DNA of 64,000 bases from Rallus limicola (lineage: Eukaryota; Chordata; Aves; Gruiformes; Rallidae). Below are positions 48,001-61,290 of the stretch, piece by piece. The notes below the pieces were generated by a model, which saw only the letters and a list, made by a program, of their open reading frames with translations, ran no database searches and was not told where the DNA came from. Every line of letters begins with the position of its first letter. Within the stretch, counting starts at the first letter, position 1. The DNA lies in assembly GCA_022605955.1 (NCBI GenBank), contig JAKCOZ010000005.1, forward strand, positions 30,170,950 to 30,234,949, read 5' to 3'. The translations under genes and the position numbers were made by a program.

Positions 48001-50616
48001 GTTCTTGGAGGCAGCTTTTTCTATGCTATGCTAACTGAGGCATGGCAACATACACAAAGATAGCATCTCCTATTTTATTTGTTCTGTGTACAAACCAGAG
48101 ATTTTTGTACTTTTTTTGATAAATAAATAAGATTACATTAAAGGCATAGTTGGCTTCACTAGAAATTACTCTTCTACTCAAGCCAAACCAATTCTCATGA
48201 TCTAAATAATGACCTCAGCACAATGACCGAAGCAGGAAATAGGCAGAGTGCAAATGAAACATTGGGAAAGTTATGTGAAGGGCTTTTTTCTGTATGTATG
48301 ACTATTGCTACCACACGTGCTTTATTAAATGCAGAGTTGGAATCATCACCTGTTGTTAGAGTTTCCTACTTTTTATTAGGGTTACTTTTCTATTATTTGT
48401 TGCATACAACTTTTTTTGAAGTTACCCATTTTTCTGAAATCTTTCCTGTTTGGCACCTGCATGAGAATTTATTTTGGTTTATTTTTTAATCCAGCTAAAA
48501 CTAATTTATGGTTTCCAAGAATGATGCTGAGGGAAATAAATTAGCAGGTAAAAAAGCTTTCTTGCTCTTTTCCTTGAAAAATATCTACAATTCACTTACT
48601 TATAAGCTGAAAAGGAGATTTTGCATCTTTATTGTTCTTATGGAAGTCTTCCCATTCCCTTAAAATGTAAAAATTCGTTCAGCATTTAGGACACTTTAGT
48701 TTGTACATGCCAGTAGATGCTTTGTAATGTTCAGTGTTGATTCCATCATCACTTGCATTCCTCATGCCTCTTATTAATGACAAGATTGGACTTTTGCCAT
48801 CTTCACAGTGGGACTGTGAAGTCAGGCTTCCTTGCACAAGCTTCTCCATTTAGGGAGAGAGTCGATACTAGGCACTGAACTAAAGAGCATAACAGATACT
48901 GATGTGTTCATGAACATATGTGGGGTTTTTTCATGACATAATCACTTGTTTTGTGGTTTTCAGACAACTGAAAAAGGAATACAACTTGTCCAAAGCTGTT
49001 GTCTTAGAACTGGGGTGAAGGGACTCATAGGACGTGAGTGAAGGAGAAATAATGAAGTCAGAAGAAGGGAGTCAGGTGTTTAAACTGTGAAATGTTGAAT
49101 GTGGGCAATGAATTGCCATTGAAACAAAAACAAAACCAATTTTGCAGGAAGATTGAAACAGGATACCAATGTATTGTTTTCAGGGAAAGCTGGAGGTAGG
49201 ACAGGAACTACAGAGGAAGATTTCACCTGACTTGGAATGTGGAGGAAGTGAAATAGTCTGGCAGGTATATGGACATGAGAAGCCAGGGATAAGGCGGGAT
49301 GGAAAGAAAACAAAAACTAATGAATACCAATATTGGTTAGAGGACAGAAGGGTTAACTAAAGACAAATATAAGTCCTTTGGAAAATAATGAGGAGTGGTT
49401 GGGGAATACGAACTCCAGAAGCTGGAGGAAGGTGTGGAATAGGAAGAACACAAGATACGGGTTCATGATAAAGATGGGGAAACCTGCCTGAAAAATTGCA
49501 TTTAGATTGTAATTTTAATGGCAGTTTGTATGTGATATTAGTCTTTACCTTTAAACCCTGGATCTCAGAAATTGTCACTGTCTGCAGTCTCTTTCTTCAT
49601 TCAACTTCTACTCATGACTGAAATGAAAACTCATAAAAATTATTTTAGCATATTTTTAATGCTATAACACTTAACATGCATCAGCATCATCCCAAAAAAA
49701 AACATTGGAAAGTTCAATGAATACTTACAAATACTTTTGACCTTCATTTTGAAGCATCTCAGTTTTCCCTTTTCTAAAACAGAGTTGATATCAGAAACTC
49801 AGCCCACAAAACCTTGGTCAAGATAAAGTGGCATTCATGACGTTATGAAACTGATGAGCACACAAAAAAGCACTTGCAGAAATTAATGAGATTTGCTTCA
49901 GTTGTAGCAGCGTGGAGTGAACAAGACATGGGGTCATATATGGAACAATTGAAAGAAAATGAAAGGTTTTGTCTCTAATCTGAATGTTATCTATCTTGTG
50001 CTCTGAGAGAGGGGGAACTCCTCTGCTGTGAGTAGGATTTTATAACTCAGCATTGCAGTAAAAGAAAATAAATAAATCATAATTTCTTGTGCATGTTGAG
50101 TTTGGTTTAGCTGAAGGCCTTACTACTGGTATCTTTGAAATGACAAATGTTAGACTGTCATCTCATGCTTCTTAATTTTTCAGTGACACATAACAGGAAA
50201 TTGAAAGTTCTTTTCTAAAAAAAAAAGTTATTTTATAGCCATTGGCGTAAAAGGAGTCATATTTATGAAAAAGAGAAATAAATACAAAATGTCCTGTTTC
50301 AAATTCCTCTTTTAAGATTGCCAGATGTGGGCTTCATTTTATTGTAAATATTATTATGAGCATTTGAGTTCTCTGTGAGTGCTGTTTAGTGTGTTCTCCC
50401 TATTTTTGTTACTTTATATTTTGCTTTTAGAATTTATGATGTTTGTATTAAATATTCCTTTTATTCATGGTATATCTGCCATAAAGATATATCTGTAAAA
50501 ATGCATATTTATGGAAATACTGTTATTTTATAAGCAACATTCCTGAGATAATAGTGTTTAAAAAAAATTAAGAAAATAGTTTTGTTGAGTTTTTAAAAGC
50601 TTATAGTGCTATACCT

Positions 50617-50628
50617 GCCATCTACTGG
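50617..50628 (-). promoter_or_regulatory. CTCF-like core motif
   Basis: The same 12 bases as at 40326 (GCCATCTACTGG on plus), again matching the CTCF core on the minus strand. It is preceded by CT (CTGCCATCTACTGG), which also fits the longer motif. Confidence 0.5.
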
Positions 50629-52685
50629 AAATACAAGGATGATGCATTTAAGTTGTATTCTGTTAACTGTTCAACCTGTATAATTTATCATCGTACTACT
50701 TTATTTGTTCGCTTTTTCTGCTTAAAAAAATAATTTAAAGGACTAAACTAGCCTGGATAATTAATATATTAAAAATGGTGGTCTTAAAGTTTAACCCAAG
50801 GTTTGAACTCCTCAACTTTCATAGAAATTAATTAAGCCACAGTAAATTCTAAACAAGTATTAAGAATCAAGTGTTAGAAATACATTTGCCTTGCTTTTCT
50901 GCCCTGTTCTACAAGGCCATTCCTTTTTATGGATCTTTAGGACTTGAAATTAGAGTGGAGGGTGAACTATATACAGAAAAATCAGTTTTCAGATATTAAT
51001 TCATCTATTTCTTTGGAAAAGAATGGTTATAGTGTTTTTTTAAAAATAGCGCTTTGCATAAGCAGCTAGTCTTCTTGTTGAAGTTTTTTTATCTTTGTAA
51101 TACAGGGCATATTTTTAAGGGTCTGATAAATTATGTTAGGTCCATTTTCATCAGTTCTTCACTCTTATTTCTGGTCCCACCAGCAACTATAATTTCATTC
51201 CAGCATGATCACTTGGGCTGATTAAAATCAGACAAAGTCACATAAAGATGAAGTTTATTACTCTTATGTTACTACTGGATTTGGGACAGACTGACAAATA
51301 TAATTTGATTTGCTTTAGTAATCCAAAAGTACTTGGCAATAGAAATTAAAAGAAAGAATGATTAGTTATGGCTGGTATGACATGGATTCCCCAGGTTGTG
51401 TACGATCCATTAGAATCCATTTTTCATATGACAAATAGTATTTTGTGCATATGTTAATGTAGATACTTTAGGAAGCTAGGTTTCCATCAGATCAAGCTGT
51501 GAACAGGTAGAGAAATAATTAAGTCTATATATTTACCTTTTTGAAATCTATTGTAAACCAAACCAAGATATACCTTAATGGAAAAAAGAGAAAGTTGCCA
51601 GTTGTCACTATGGAAGTATTGCTGAATTCCTAAGAGGTTACCGTAGAAGTAAACCTTTTCAGCCCTCTTATAAGACTAGAATACTGGATCACATCTATCT
51701 TGGACAGTACTCAGCATCATTTTTTGGGTCCATTATTAGACACTTGCAGAGTTTTGCATTCTAAATACTTTATGGCTAAAATTATTATAATTTTCTTGGA
51801 CTGTTGCTAAGCAAGAAAATATATATTTCTTTTTCTCTCTCTGCTTTCATTTTGTTTATTAATGCCCATTAGTACATATTTTGTCACTTTACTAGAGAAA
51901 GAATGATTGGGCAGAAAAATTAATTTTCAGTTTCTTGCATGCCAAAGCCAGACAGCCTTGGACAAAAGTTATTTTCAGTGGGAGATATAAATGCTTTAGG
52001 CAAAGAAGAGCTTGAATTTTTGTCTCCTGTTTCAACTATATATAAGCTAATTTAATTGTGGAAGAGTACACACTCTCTGGATTCTATAATAGTTAATTTA
52101 GGCTTTATTTCCTATAGGTAGGTATATTATGTTAGCATTTTCCCAGCTTTTTAGCTAATCAGACATATAAAACCATAGAATTTTGGAATATTTTGAAAGT
52201 AGGATTAAAAAAAAGAGAGATAATGCCTTTTTTTCCTCCAAATTTGAATCTCATTGGAAATTTTCAATATAGGCACAGTTATTTGCTTATTAAAAAAAAC
52301 CATAGCTATTATGTATGATACATATATTTTACTAGTAGCATATATTCATAAAATATGTAAATCCACTTAAAATCTCACTTAATCTGAGATGCAGTTAGGC
52401 TCCATGCTGAGACTGGGGTTCATCTGTGCAGAGCTAACCATATACACCTAACAATCTGAAAACCCAAACCATCTAGGATACCATTTCTTTAAATGCTTTG
52501 TCTGTGCTCCCCTGACAACCTCTAGCTCAACTTCAAACCCTGCTGTAAGATGATTTTGTACGGCTAACCCTAAAGCTGCTGGCTTTTCAGTAGGAGCTAT
52601 AAACGTACGTATTTCTCTGCACATTTTGGGGAAAAGATACTTCATATAAGCAATCTTTGTATTTTCCAGGGTTATTTTTATTCTT

Positions 52686-52698
52686 TCTCTCTCTCTCT
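52686..52698 (+). repeat. (TC)n short microsatellite
   Basis: A run of about six TC units within a pyrimidine-rich stretch. Confidence 0.85.
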
Positions 52699-53418
52699 GA
52701 CTACTTTTAAGAAGAAAGAATTGAAGGGAGGTAAAGGGTTTGGTTTGTAGATTTTTTTTCCCCAGATCTACATAGCTCTAGGCCAGACCTGGTTAACTAT
52801 TAACAGTTTAAATTAAGCACTTAACTTAAGCAAAATAAAAAAACAGGTCTCGTGTTGTTTCTGAAGCAGAACAGCTTTTTTTATTCGATATGTGCTTTGA
52901 TAATATTCCAAATTCATCTTTCTGCATTTAGATAGGTTAAGTGGTGCCTGAAGGATGATTCGCAAATTATAACAAACAGTGGAGCAGATAGTATACATCA
53001 AAAGAGGAAATATTAAAAGTGTTTTTTCTTTTTTAAGGAAAATGTCATCCAAAGTTTAATATCCATGTGGAGCAGACATATGCTCATTCTGTATTTGCCC
53101 ATCAGAACTGCTCTTTTACTTTATGTCAGGCAAATTTCTGTGCTGATGGTTTCCCCACAGATGTTCATCTACTGCCACCTGATAGGAAAAAATCTCACCA
53201 CTATCTACCCAACTGACTTCCCAAATGTGACTTTAAGGTTCTGTAATGTCTTTGTTCTATAAGGGTCTGTGGTTACTTTGTAATAATGGAGATCTACTGT
53301 ATGAGATGTTCCCAAGTATGCAAGTGTCTTACCAGTTAGATTTCTTAAAATTAGAGGAGAAGCAGAAGAAAATGTTTCCATTAACTTAATGCATGCAAAT
53401 TTTTATTTCTTCTGAACT

Positions 53419-53465
53419 AACCAAACAAAACCAAACCTAAACCGAACAAAACTAAACTAAACTGT
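53419..53465 (+). repeat. Degenerate (AACCA/AAACT)n tract
   Basis: ACCAAACAAAACCAAACC-type words followed by ACTAAACTAAACTG; an imperfect pentamer-like repeat. Confidence 0.75.
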
Positions 53466-54294
53466 ATAAGCCACTTTTCATGGAGTAAATGGTTTTTCTC
53501 CTTTCAGTACCTCAGGTTCTCTTCTCTAATTTTGGACCTGGATTCTAAGAAAAATTCAGTAAGAAAAAGCAGTTTTGTTTTTATTTTGCCTCCCTTTAAC
53601 ACTATAGTTCTATCAATAGGATTTACCAAGTTATTTACCTCTGACTTTAAAAGTATGATTTCTTGAAGTTGCTTTTGTCATAGATTAACTTTTTTATTAT
53701 TATTTCTTTTTCTTGTGGGTAGTTGTCTAGCAGCACTTACTCAATTAGTTTTGTGATTGCTTAATGTAGCTATCAGTGCAGCAGAAAAGTTTTCAATGCT
53801 AAACTCATTTTGCTGGAGAAAGAATTTTTGGCAGGACAATTTTTAAGAAGACTTTCCATTAACTATTTTAGTTAGTGAAAATCACTTCTGGGTTTGTTTT
53901 TTTTTTGCACAGATACTCTGCATTAAACCTTTGCACAATAGAAAGAGAATAAATTATTTCATTAGTGTCTTTTTAAATAGAGGAAGTTAAAAACTGAAAA
54001 TTTATTTTTTCACTGAGGTTTTCTAGTAGAAGGAACTATGTATTTACTGGAACGTATGTTCCCACTGTTTTTAGAAAGTGGAGTGCTTGAAGGATCTTTG
54101 AGAGTTCACTGCTAAGATCTCTGTTACCTGCACTGCATATTTTTCCTCATCCTTGGCTGAAGATGTGAAAACTTTTCTAAAAACTATGGAAAGACAAAAA
54201 TGTTCTTTCAAACTAAGATTGGTCAAATAAAATTAAAAAATAATGTAAAAAATGGAGATGCTCTTTTATCGTATTCCCTAAAGAGAATCAGATC

Positions 54295-54398
54295 TGAGCA
54301 ACCTGATCTAGTTAAAGGTGTCCCTGCTTACTCCAGGAGGGTTGAACTAGATGACCCTTAAAGGTCCCTTCTAACCTAATGCATTCTATGATTCTATA
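54295..54398 (+). mobile_element. CR1 LINE 3'-end stub, plus strand
   Basis: It reads GATCTAGTTAAAGGTGTCCCTGC, then 'GGTTGAACTAGATGACCCTT' and AAGGTCCCTTCTAACCTAA, and ends ATTCTATGATTCTAT, the sense-strand CR1 3' end with its octamer repeat. About 100 bases, extremely 5'-truncated. Its good match suggests it is younger than the intronic copies. Confidence 0.92.
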
Positions 54399-57300
54399 AG
54401 GTGTCAGATAATCATTGAAAAAAAAATGGTGGGAAACTTGTTATGTAACAGAAGTAATAAATAGATTAAAGAAATCTGTAATATCTTAAATCAGACTTTG
54501 GCCTTTTCAATATGTCTGAAGAATAAGCATTCTGGACTGACCCTACAGTAAAGAGTTTTTTCCTGAGGTACCCAGTAGAACACCATCAGCTTTTTCTTTG
54601 ATACATACAGTATTTTTGTTTCTGTTGAGGCCATTCAGAAGCAGATGCTGAGGACTGCCCTTCTTTCTGGTATGTGCCATCTGCAGGATGATAAAAAGGG
54701 TAAAATCATATTAATTCATGTACACATTTCACCAAGCTGAGTGGGCAATAAAGGATCGATTTTTGGAACTAGTGGTGGCATGTGGAACAGCCGCATTTAC
54801 CATGGTTAATAAAAGAGCATAAGAAGAGAAGTGGGAGGAAGGCAGATAGCTGTGTTTTGATTACAGCATGAAGCATTTATGCCCAAAGTGAATTTCCCTT
54901 TCTCCCACACTTGTGTGACTTTAAGCATGTCAGTTAATCTTTCATATGCTCCTGCTTTGCACAGTCAGTGATGATGATATTTTTTTCCTATCTTCTCAGA
55001 GTTTCCAGGGGAAGTTCTATCTAACAATGAGAAATCAAAATTTAAAAGTTGCTCTGTGGCTTTAGCCAAATAAGAAGTAGTACACTTTTATCATATACTT
55101 TTAATTTCCATCTGAAGCATTTTTAAAAGATTAGGCATAAAAATACTACCTGGATAATCTTGTTTTGAACTGATAATTTATTTGTCTATACTCTTATTAA
55201 TCACCACCTTCATTGCTAGTCCAAATTTATGTTTCACTTGATTATTTAATAAAAGTACCTAGTAATTTGAGTTACTTACTGAAAAAAAAAAAAGGAACCT
55301 AATGTTTCTCTTCAAGTTGTACCTGGTCTCCTAGAAAACCATTTCCTTCTTTAGAACAGCTTTTATACAGAAATAAGATTTTCTTTCAGCATTAGTGTAT
55401 CCAGAATAAATGACACTTTCCACCTCTGTATTTTGTTGGGTGCCTAGGAATAATGTAGACAGCCAGCATCTGTGGTACACATGAGCTTTTACAGTGAATC
55501 TCCCAAACAGAGTGAAAAGATCATTAACAGCCCAGATTTCAATCTTCTTTATGCAGCTCAGGTATCAAATGAGTAATTTGCTGTCCGTAGCTTTGAGAAG
55601 CTCAAATATAAAAGCTACAAGAGACAGGATAATGGTATCTTTGTGATTACACTGTTTTTCTAACTGCTTCCAAGGCTTTTGCTTTCAGTTCTGCCTTAAC
55701 AAAAAGATAAGCCTGAAAATGAGCCAGGTCCTTATTAAAAGCATAGGAAGAAAAGGTCTTGCTGTTCAGATTTATCTTTTTTGGCAGATTTATAAGGTGT
55801 TTATGTATAGTAGATTTGATCCTATGGACAAGTTCTGAAGGCTTTGCTTAATTTCCTGAGTGTTTAGAAATTCTGATTAAGAAAAAGTTCCTGATAATAA
55901 GATGTAATTTCTTAGTAACGATACTTGTCAGGACCAAAGAAGGTGATGGTTTACCTTATTATAAGAAGCATGGTTCACTACCATGGTTGGAAAGGACAAC
56001 CAGTGATGAAAGGATGGGTTACATGCTACATCTATCCAAACTTTGATACACTATTGCTCTGGCGAACATACAATTTTAGGAACCTTTTATTCAAATATAT
56101 TTCCAGTAGGCAGTGAGATAAAATCATGAATTCCAGACGTGTAGCTCTTAAAACTCATTTTGCTCTAGGCCAGGATTTAAAACAGGTCATAGCAATTAAA
56201 CCACAATCAGCTATATAAGCATTTATTCCAGATACTTTTAGCTAAGAAGAACAATACTTCAGGGACTTATAGTCTGAATATGCATATTTCAGATATCAGA
56301 AAGTATATGTATTTTTAAGCGAAGTAATTCAGAAAGGGAGAACATGAGAAATGTATGAATGCTGTGATGTACTGATTTTACTTATTTGCCATAGGGAACT
56401 GGTTTACTATCATCTCTGGTAAAGGTTGTGGAAATATAGACTTAATCACATGGTTACATGTTTTGCTTGTGACAAAGGATACTCAAAATAACAGGTTAAA
56501 AAGGATATAAAATGTCTTGCACTGAAGGTTTGCTACAGATCTAAATAGCAGGTTTAATATTTTTTCAGGAAATTAGACTGTAGATTACTTTTTATTCTGC
56601 AAAGACCAAATTAAAAATGCTTTTATATATTACTGTTCTCACATTGTTACTCAAGTCACTACTTTCTCTTTGGTAAACTTGTAGATGGATTGAAGCACTG
56701 CAAATAATGGGGAAGTTTCAAATGAAATGTGGAATCCTCCCTGGAATACCTAATTATTTTTAAAAGGTCATATGTGAATGTGACTTTTCAGATATGGATT
56801 TTTTCCTACTGTCTTTGCTGCAGTATTTCTCTCCTCTTATTGTTCTCTACATGTCTACAAATAATGGCATAAAACTTTAATATCTTCAATATGTAATTTT
56901 TACTTCTTAATATTTCTAGCACCACTTAGAAAAAGAATATGTGTAAGAAAAGCATTTAAATGCCTTTTGTTGTAAGACGGTTTCAGTACTTCAAATAAAT
57001 TTCATAGAAAAATGCACAATAGAGGTGGCCACTAAGACAATATAATTTCACCACAATGTTCTTCCATTATATTTCTGTCAAAAGCCAGCATTCTTTATCA
57101 TGCTACTGGAGGAAGCAAATCAAGACCCTCTTCCTGTATATATTTAAGTGTTTGTAGAGCGTTTAAACATTTAAAGAATTTATTTCTCGGTTTTCTATTA
57201 TCAATAAAACCCAAATACTTACATAAGGAATGGATGACAGAAAGGGTGCTGGGTAACAATAAGTTTTAAGACCGCTAGCTTCATAAAGCTTACTTCTAGT

Positions 57301-60300
57301 GTTTCTATAGTAAGTTATATCTAAAACAGCATAAATTGTTCTGTACTTCTCCCTCCCTCTGCTAACCCTGAACTTTCTATATTTAGTCCACATGGCTGTC
57401 AGAACCGTGCTTCTACTCCTCTCTCCTCAGCCACCATTCCTTGTCATTCATCACCAATTTATGCACTCTCTTGGTAATGGTTTCAGCTTACAAGTCTCTG
57501 CTCCAGCATGATACAAATCTACAGAAAGCCTGAAGTCTTCCTAACATAAGCCGTGTAATATCGCAGCTTAATCTAGTGCTCCATGTATGATTTCCCTGGT
57601 GTGATGCTGCAGACATCTCTACCAGTTTCTCAGCAAAGCGAGCTGCCCTGAAAATGTGCTCTGTTGAGAGATGTAGATACCTCTCTGCTATTCTAAGCAC
57701 TATTTTCAGAGCTTTTTAAAATTATTGTTATTATTACCTTTGTTTATGGTTCTCTAAATGTTGCCTGTTAATGTAATTGTATGGAGCAAGTAGGAAGAGA
57801 ACACAAGTTCTGATCACAGTGAGGCCAGTGGGAATTTGGAGGTTTCGCAGAAGTGCAGGTTATTATGTTAAGCAAAAAATGATACCTTTATGGAGGGAAG
57901 AACATTGATGGTTGCTTAGTGACAAACAAGGGGCCTGGGAAGGCAAAGGTACAGTCAAGGTAAATAAAGCTGTGTAGTTAATTAAAAGTGTACTCAGTAA
58001 TCATAAACCACAGCCCTACTTTCACAGGTGCTACTACTCATATCAGAGATCAGGTAGAAGAAAGCAAATGTAAGGCAAAGGATAAATCAGAGAGGTAGTC
58101 ATCAAAAAAAGCTGCTAACTGCTCTTCCCGTATTTTAAAATTGAAGGGCACATAACATATACAAATGAGTGTTCCTGTTCTTTCGCCTGAGGGGAAGTAT
58201 GCTACCCAAAGTAAAGCTAAGTCATGTTTCTGGTAGGTATCGGTAGTATATACTTTTTTTTGCACTGCATTTTTCAAAGTTATGTTGAAGATTGATAGCT
58301 TTAGAAAATTTAAAAAATATATTTTCATTTGGTAGGGCCCTGATTTAATATGAAATAAACTTACGTATAGCAATAAAATGACTGATTCAATACAATCTTC
58401 TGAAGAATTTTAAATCTCTTTAAAAGTCTCCTTAAAAACTCTTATAAATCTCTTTTTTTTAAAGTTCTTTAAAAGATGTTTTAGAAGTAGCACATTTCTT
58501 ATTACCTGCATCACCTGATTAAATTTAAAGGCTTTGTGATCTTTTCCAAATTGATATAATTTTAAAGATATATTTTTGTAATTGTACATTACAGTTATAA
58601 AGCTTAAGAAATTACAGGACTTAATAAACATAGACTTCAAATCTAGGTTTGTAGATCTAGATTCATTCACCATAAACAGTCTGACTGGGAACTTAGCATG
58701 GATCTAAAAACTGAATACTCAATCTGTTTTCTTATAAATTATACTGAGTAACAGATAAGCAATACCTCAGGGGCTAAACTGAGTTTTATTTACTGGTGCC
58801 AGTAACAACATAAGATAAAACAATTGGCATTTGGTTATAACAATACTCAGAAAAATTCTCCAGGCTAATATGTCACCAGTGCCTAACATTTTAAAACTTA
58901 CTGATAATTGCACAGTCATACAGAAATTTACTCTTAGTCTTTAAATATCTGTAAATATTATGTCATAAACACTTCATGTTTCAGCTAAAGCAATGAGCTA
59001 TTTCTTTTTTAATCTGTGCAAGTCACAAAATTTACTGTGTATGTGCAGTGTTGAGTGCAAACAATTGGATTCACAATGAGAAATACACACGAGCATTTGC
59101 AAATGAACTCCCTGAGATTTGAAGTTTTTTATATGTGGTGAGCTGGGTCCCAACCTATGGGTCAAATGTCATGGTGAATTATAATAATTGCAATTTATGT
59201 TAAAGACTAGAGGAAGGTTTGAAACCTGTCAGTACATATCGTGAAGTAAAAATAAATTACAGCTTGTCATAAATGACAGATTTCTGTTAGGTGCTTTCTT
59301 TCACTTTGACTGCATCAGGCCTTTATCCTCTCAGCAATTAACTTCATTCACATTAATATTCAGGAGTGTTGACAAGACTGACACAGTAAAACTCAGTTTG
59401 TATAAAAGTAAAGACAGTTTGATGTAGATTATTATATTGTCTCATAATTCACTGTTGAGAGGTAGATCTCGATAAATGAAGAACAAAGCTATTGACTCTG
59501 GTGTTGACTTACTGTGCCAAAAAGGACTCTGATTTTCTGTTTTTCAAAGTACACAATTTTTGTTTGGAAATAAACAGTAATTTTATCTAAGGCATTACTA
59601 GAAGTAATATTAATACACTGGTATCATCTTGTTTATTGTTTCCATACACTTACTGCCTCCCCAGGTCTTTTTTATTTTAATATTTAGAATAACTAGGATT
59701 ATATATAATTTTAAATAATGTTAATCTCATATTTAAAGCATGGTTTTAATCTCTCTGGAAAAGAAAAATAAGTTTACTGCTGCCACCTCTGCTAGGGCTG
59801 TGACAACATGAAAGGAAAAACCCCAAACTTTTCAACTAAAATGAAAAGGAAACATCTACTGAAAACAAAAAAGCTCCCAACAGTTGTTATATCTGTCCTA
59901 TATAATATTACCGATCAAGAAGTAAAGTTAATCATGAGAGAGAACAGGATTCCCAATGCTTAAAAGAAGTGTTACAGATGTTGTGGAGAGATTTAACAGC
60001 TGCTCTTTTTAGGTTTGTAACGTTTACTCAAACTGCATTTACAAAATTGCTGATGCACAGTTGAAGCCATTACACAGACACAAACTAAATTAAAGCAGAG
60101 ATACGAGCTTTCCTTTGGTACCATTTTGCTTTCATAACATCTTTTATGGAAGAATCAGAAAGCCTTTAATTAATCAAGCCTTATCTCAGGCACAGCACTT
60201 GAGTTAGAGCAGTAAGATAGTACATTACAGTAGTCGACAAAGAGACTTCTGTACAGCTTCTCACTGACTGGCAATTTTATGGCACCTTTCTCAACAGGGT

Positions 60301-61039
60301 CTCTGAAAGGGATGGAAACAATAACAGTTCATACCAGAGGAAATTCACATAAAAGAAACCTGGGTCCCTGTTGCACAACAGCCTTTTGTTGCTTCAACAT
60401 AGTGAGACCACAATACAGATAAAACAAGAACATATTAGAGAGAACCTCTGAATCCTCCACAATGTATTTTCCTGTGTACTAAACAAAAAGGAGGTAAATG
60501 TCATGGAAGAATGACTAAAACCTAGCTTATTGTTATTTATTGGTGTCAAAGTTTCCCGCAGCAAGGCCAGACAAGAGGAAATTTGAGATGTTGTAAGGTA
60601 CACCAACAGCTCTGTGTTCTAATAGTAAAAGAAGAATTAAACTTGTTAAAAAACTACATTGTTCGTCTGTTCTATTTCTCACTGTAGGCTTATTAAACAA
60701 GGAACTGGGTTTACTTTCTGTGTCTTTGAAGAGACCCAGGTAAGGTTTGCCATGCCTTCAGAGTTAACTTGGCTGCTGAATCTAGGAGTTGCCAGTTGTG
60801 CTACTCCTGTACAAACAATGTGGTTCTCTGAGTGTGGTAGCACTTTTTAGCCTGGACCACCCACCCTAGAAGAAAGCATACAGGGGAACTAGATACTGAG
60901 GGGAAAGGACTGACGGTGTCATTTTTACCTCCAAGACTCCAGGATGAACATGAACTCTGCTCAAAGGAAATTAGTCCCTTTATTTACTACATATCAAGCT
61001 GTTAGATGAAAGAACCCTACCATCACTCCTCCTCTGACT
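54399..61039. other. Upstream intergenic DNA, no gene seen
   Basis: Apart from the CTCF-like motif at 54676 I recognise no repeat or gene. The segment 57400-57700 is somewhat less A+T-rich and has a 70-codon minus frame (57488-57700) without family resemblance. Confidence 0.55.
54676..54687 (-). promoter_or_regulatory. CTCF-like motif with one mismatch
   Basis: GCCATCTGCAGG on plus differs from the CTCF core (reverse complement) only at one base. It has the same orientation as the two sites at 40326 and 50617. Confidence 0.3.
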
Positions 61040-61290
61040 TGAGAGTCTAAGGTGAAATTTTATTTGGGCTAATCTGTTCGATAACTTTATAAATAGTTTT
61101 AGGATTAATTATATGGATGAATGAGTTTATGATTAATTACCATTTTCAGCTAAGCCCTTTACTACAAATGCTCACTACTGTGTATTATAAATTCTGCCTG
61201 AGGCTGCCATGGTTTCATTTCATGAACAGAAACAATTTTCTTGCCATTTTTTAACATCTCATATCTTTTGCATTATGTCACATTTGCTTA
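61040..61290. promoter_or_regulatory. Candidate homeodomain-rich non-coding element
   Basis: The block holds GATTAATTA twice (61103-61111 and 61131-61139, 28 bases apart), a further TAATTA-type core, and downstream TTTGCATTATGTCA (octamer/C-EBP-like, about 61268-61281). It has no repeat character and no coding potential. I infer a possible enhancer; conservation is untested. Confidence 0.3.

Larger units (their letters stand above)
38890..54294. other. Upstream intergenic DNA, repeat-poor, no gene seen
   Basis: In 15.4 kb I recognise only simple repeats and two CTCF-like motifs (listed separately). Open frames are at most about 110 codons (39309-39641 minus, Phe/Ile/Ser-rich) and show no family resemblance. 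Blocks such as 50230-50560 have a mixed-motif, low-repeat texture that could be conserved non-coding DNA. Confidence 0.55.

Noticed and set aside
52160..52205. 'CCATAGAATTTTGG' as another CR1 3' end
   Set aside because: Only a few bases resemble the octamer region and no CR1 block follows.
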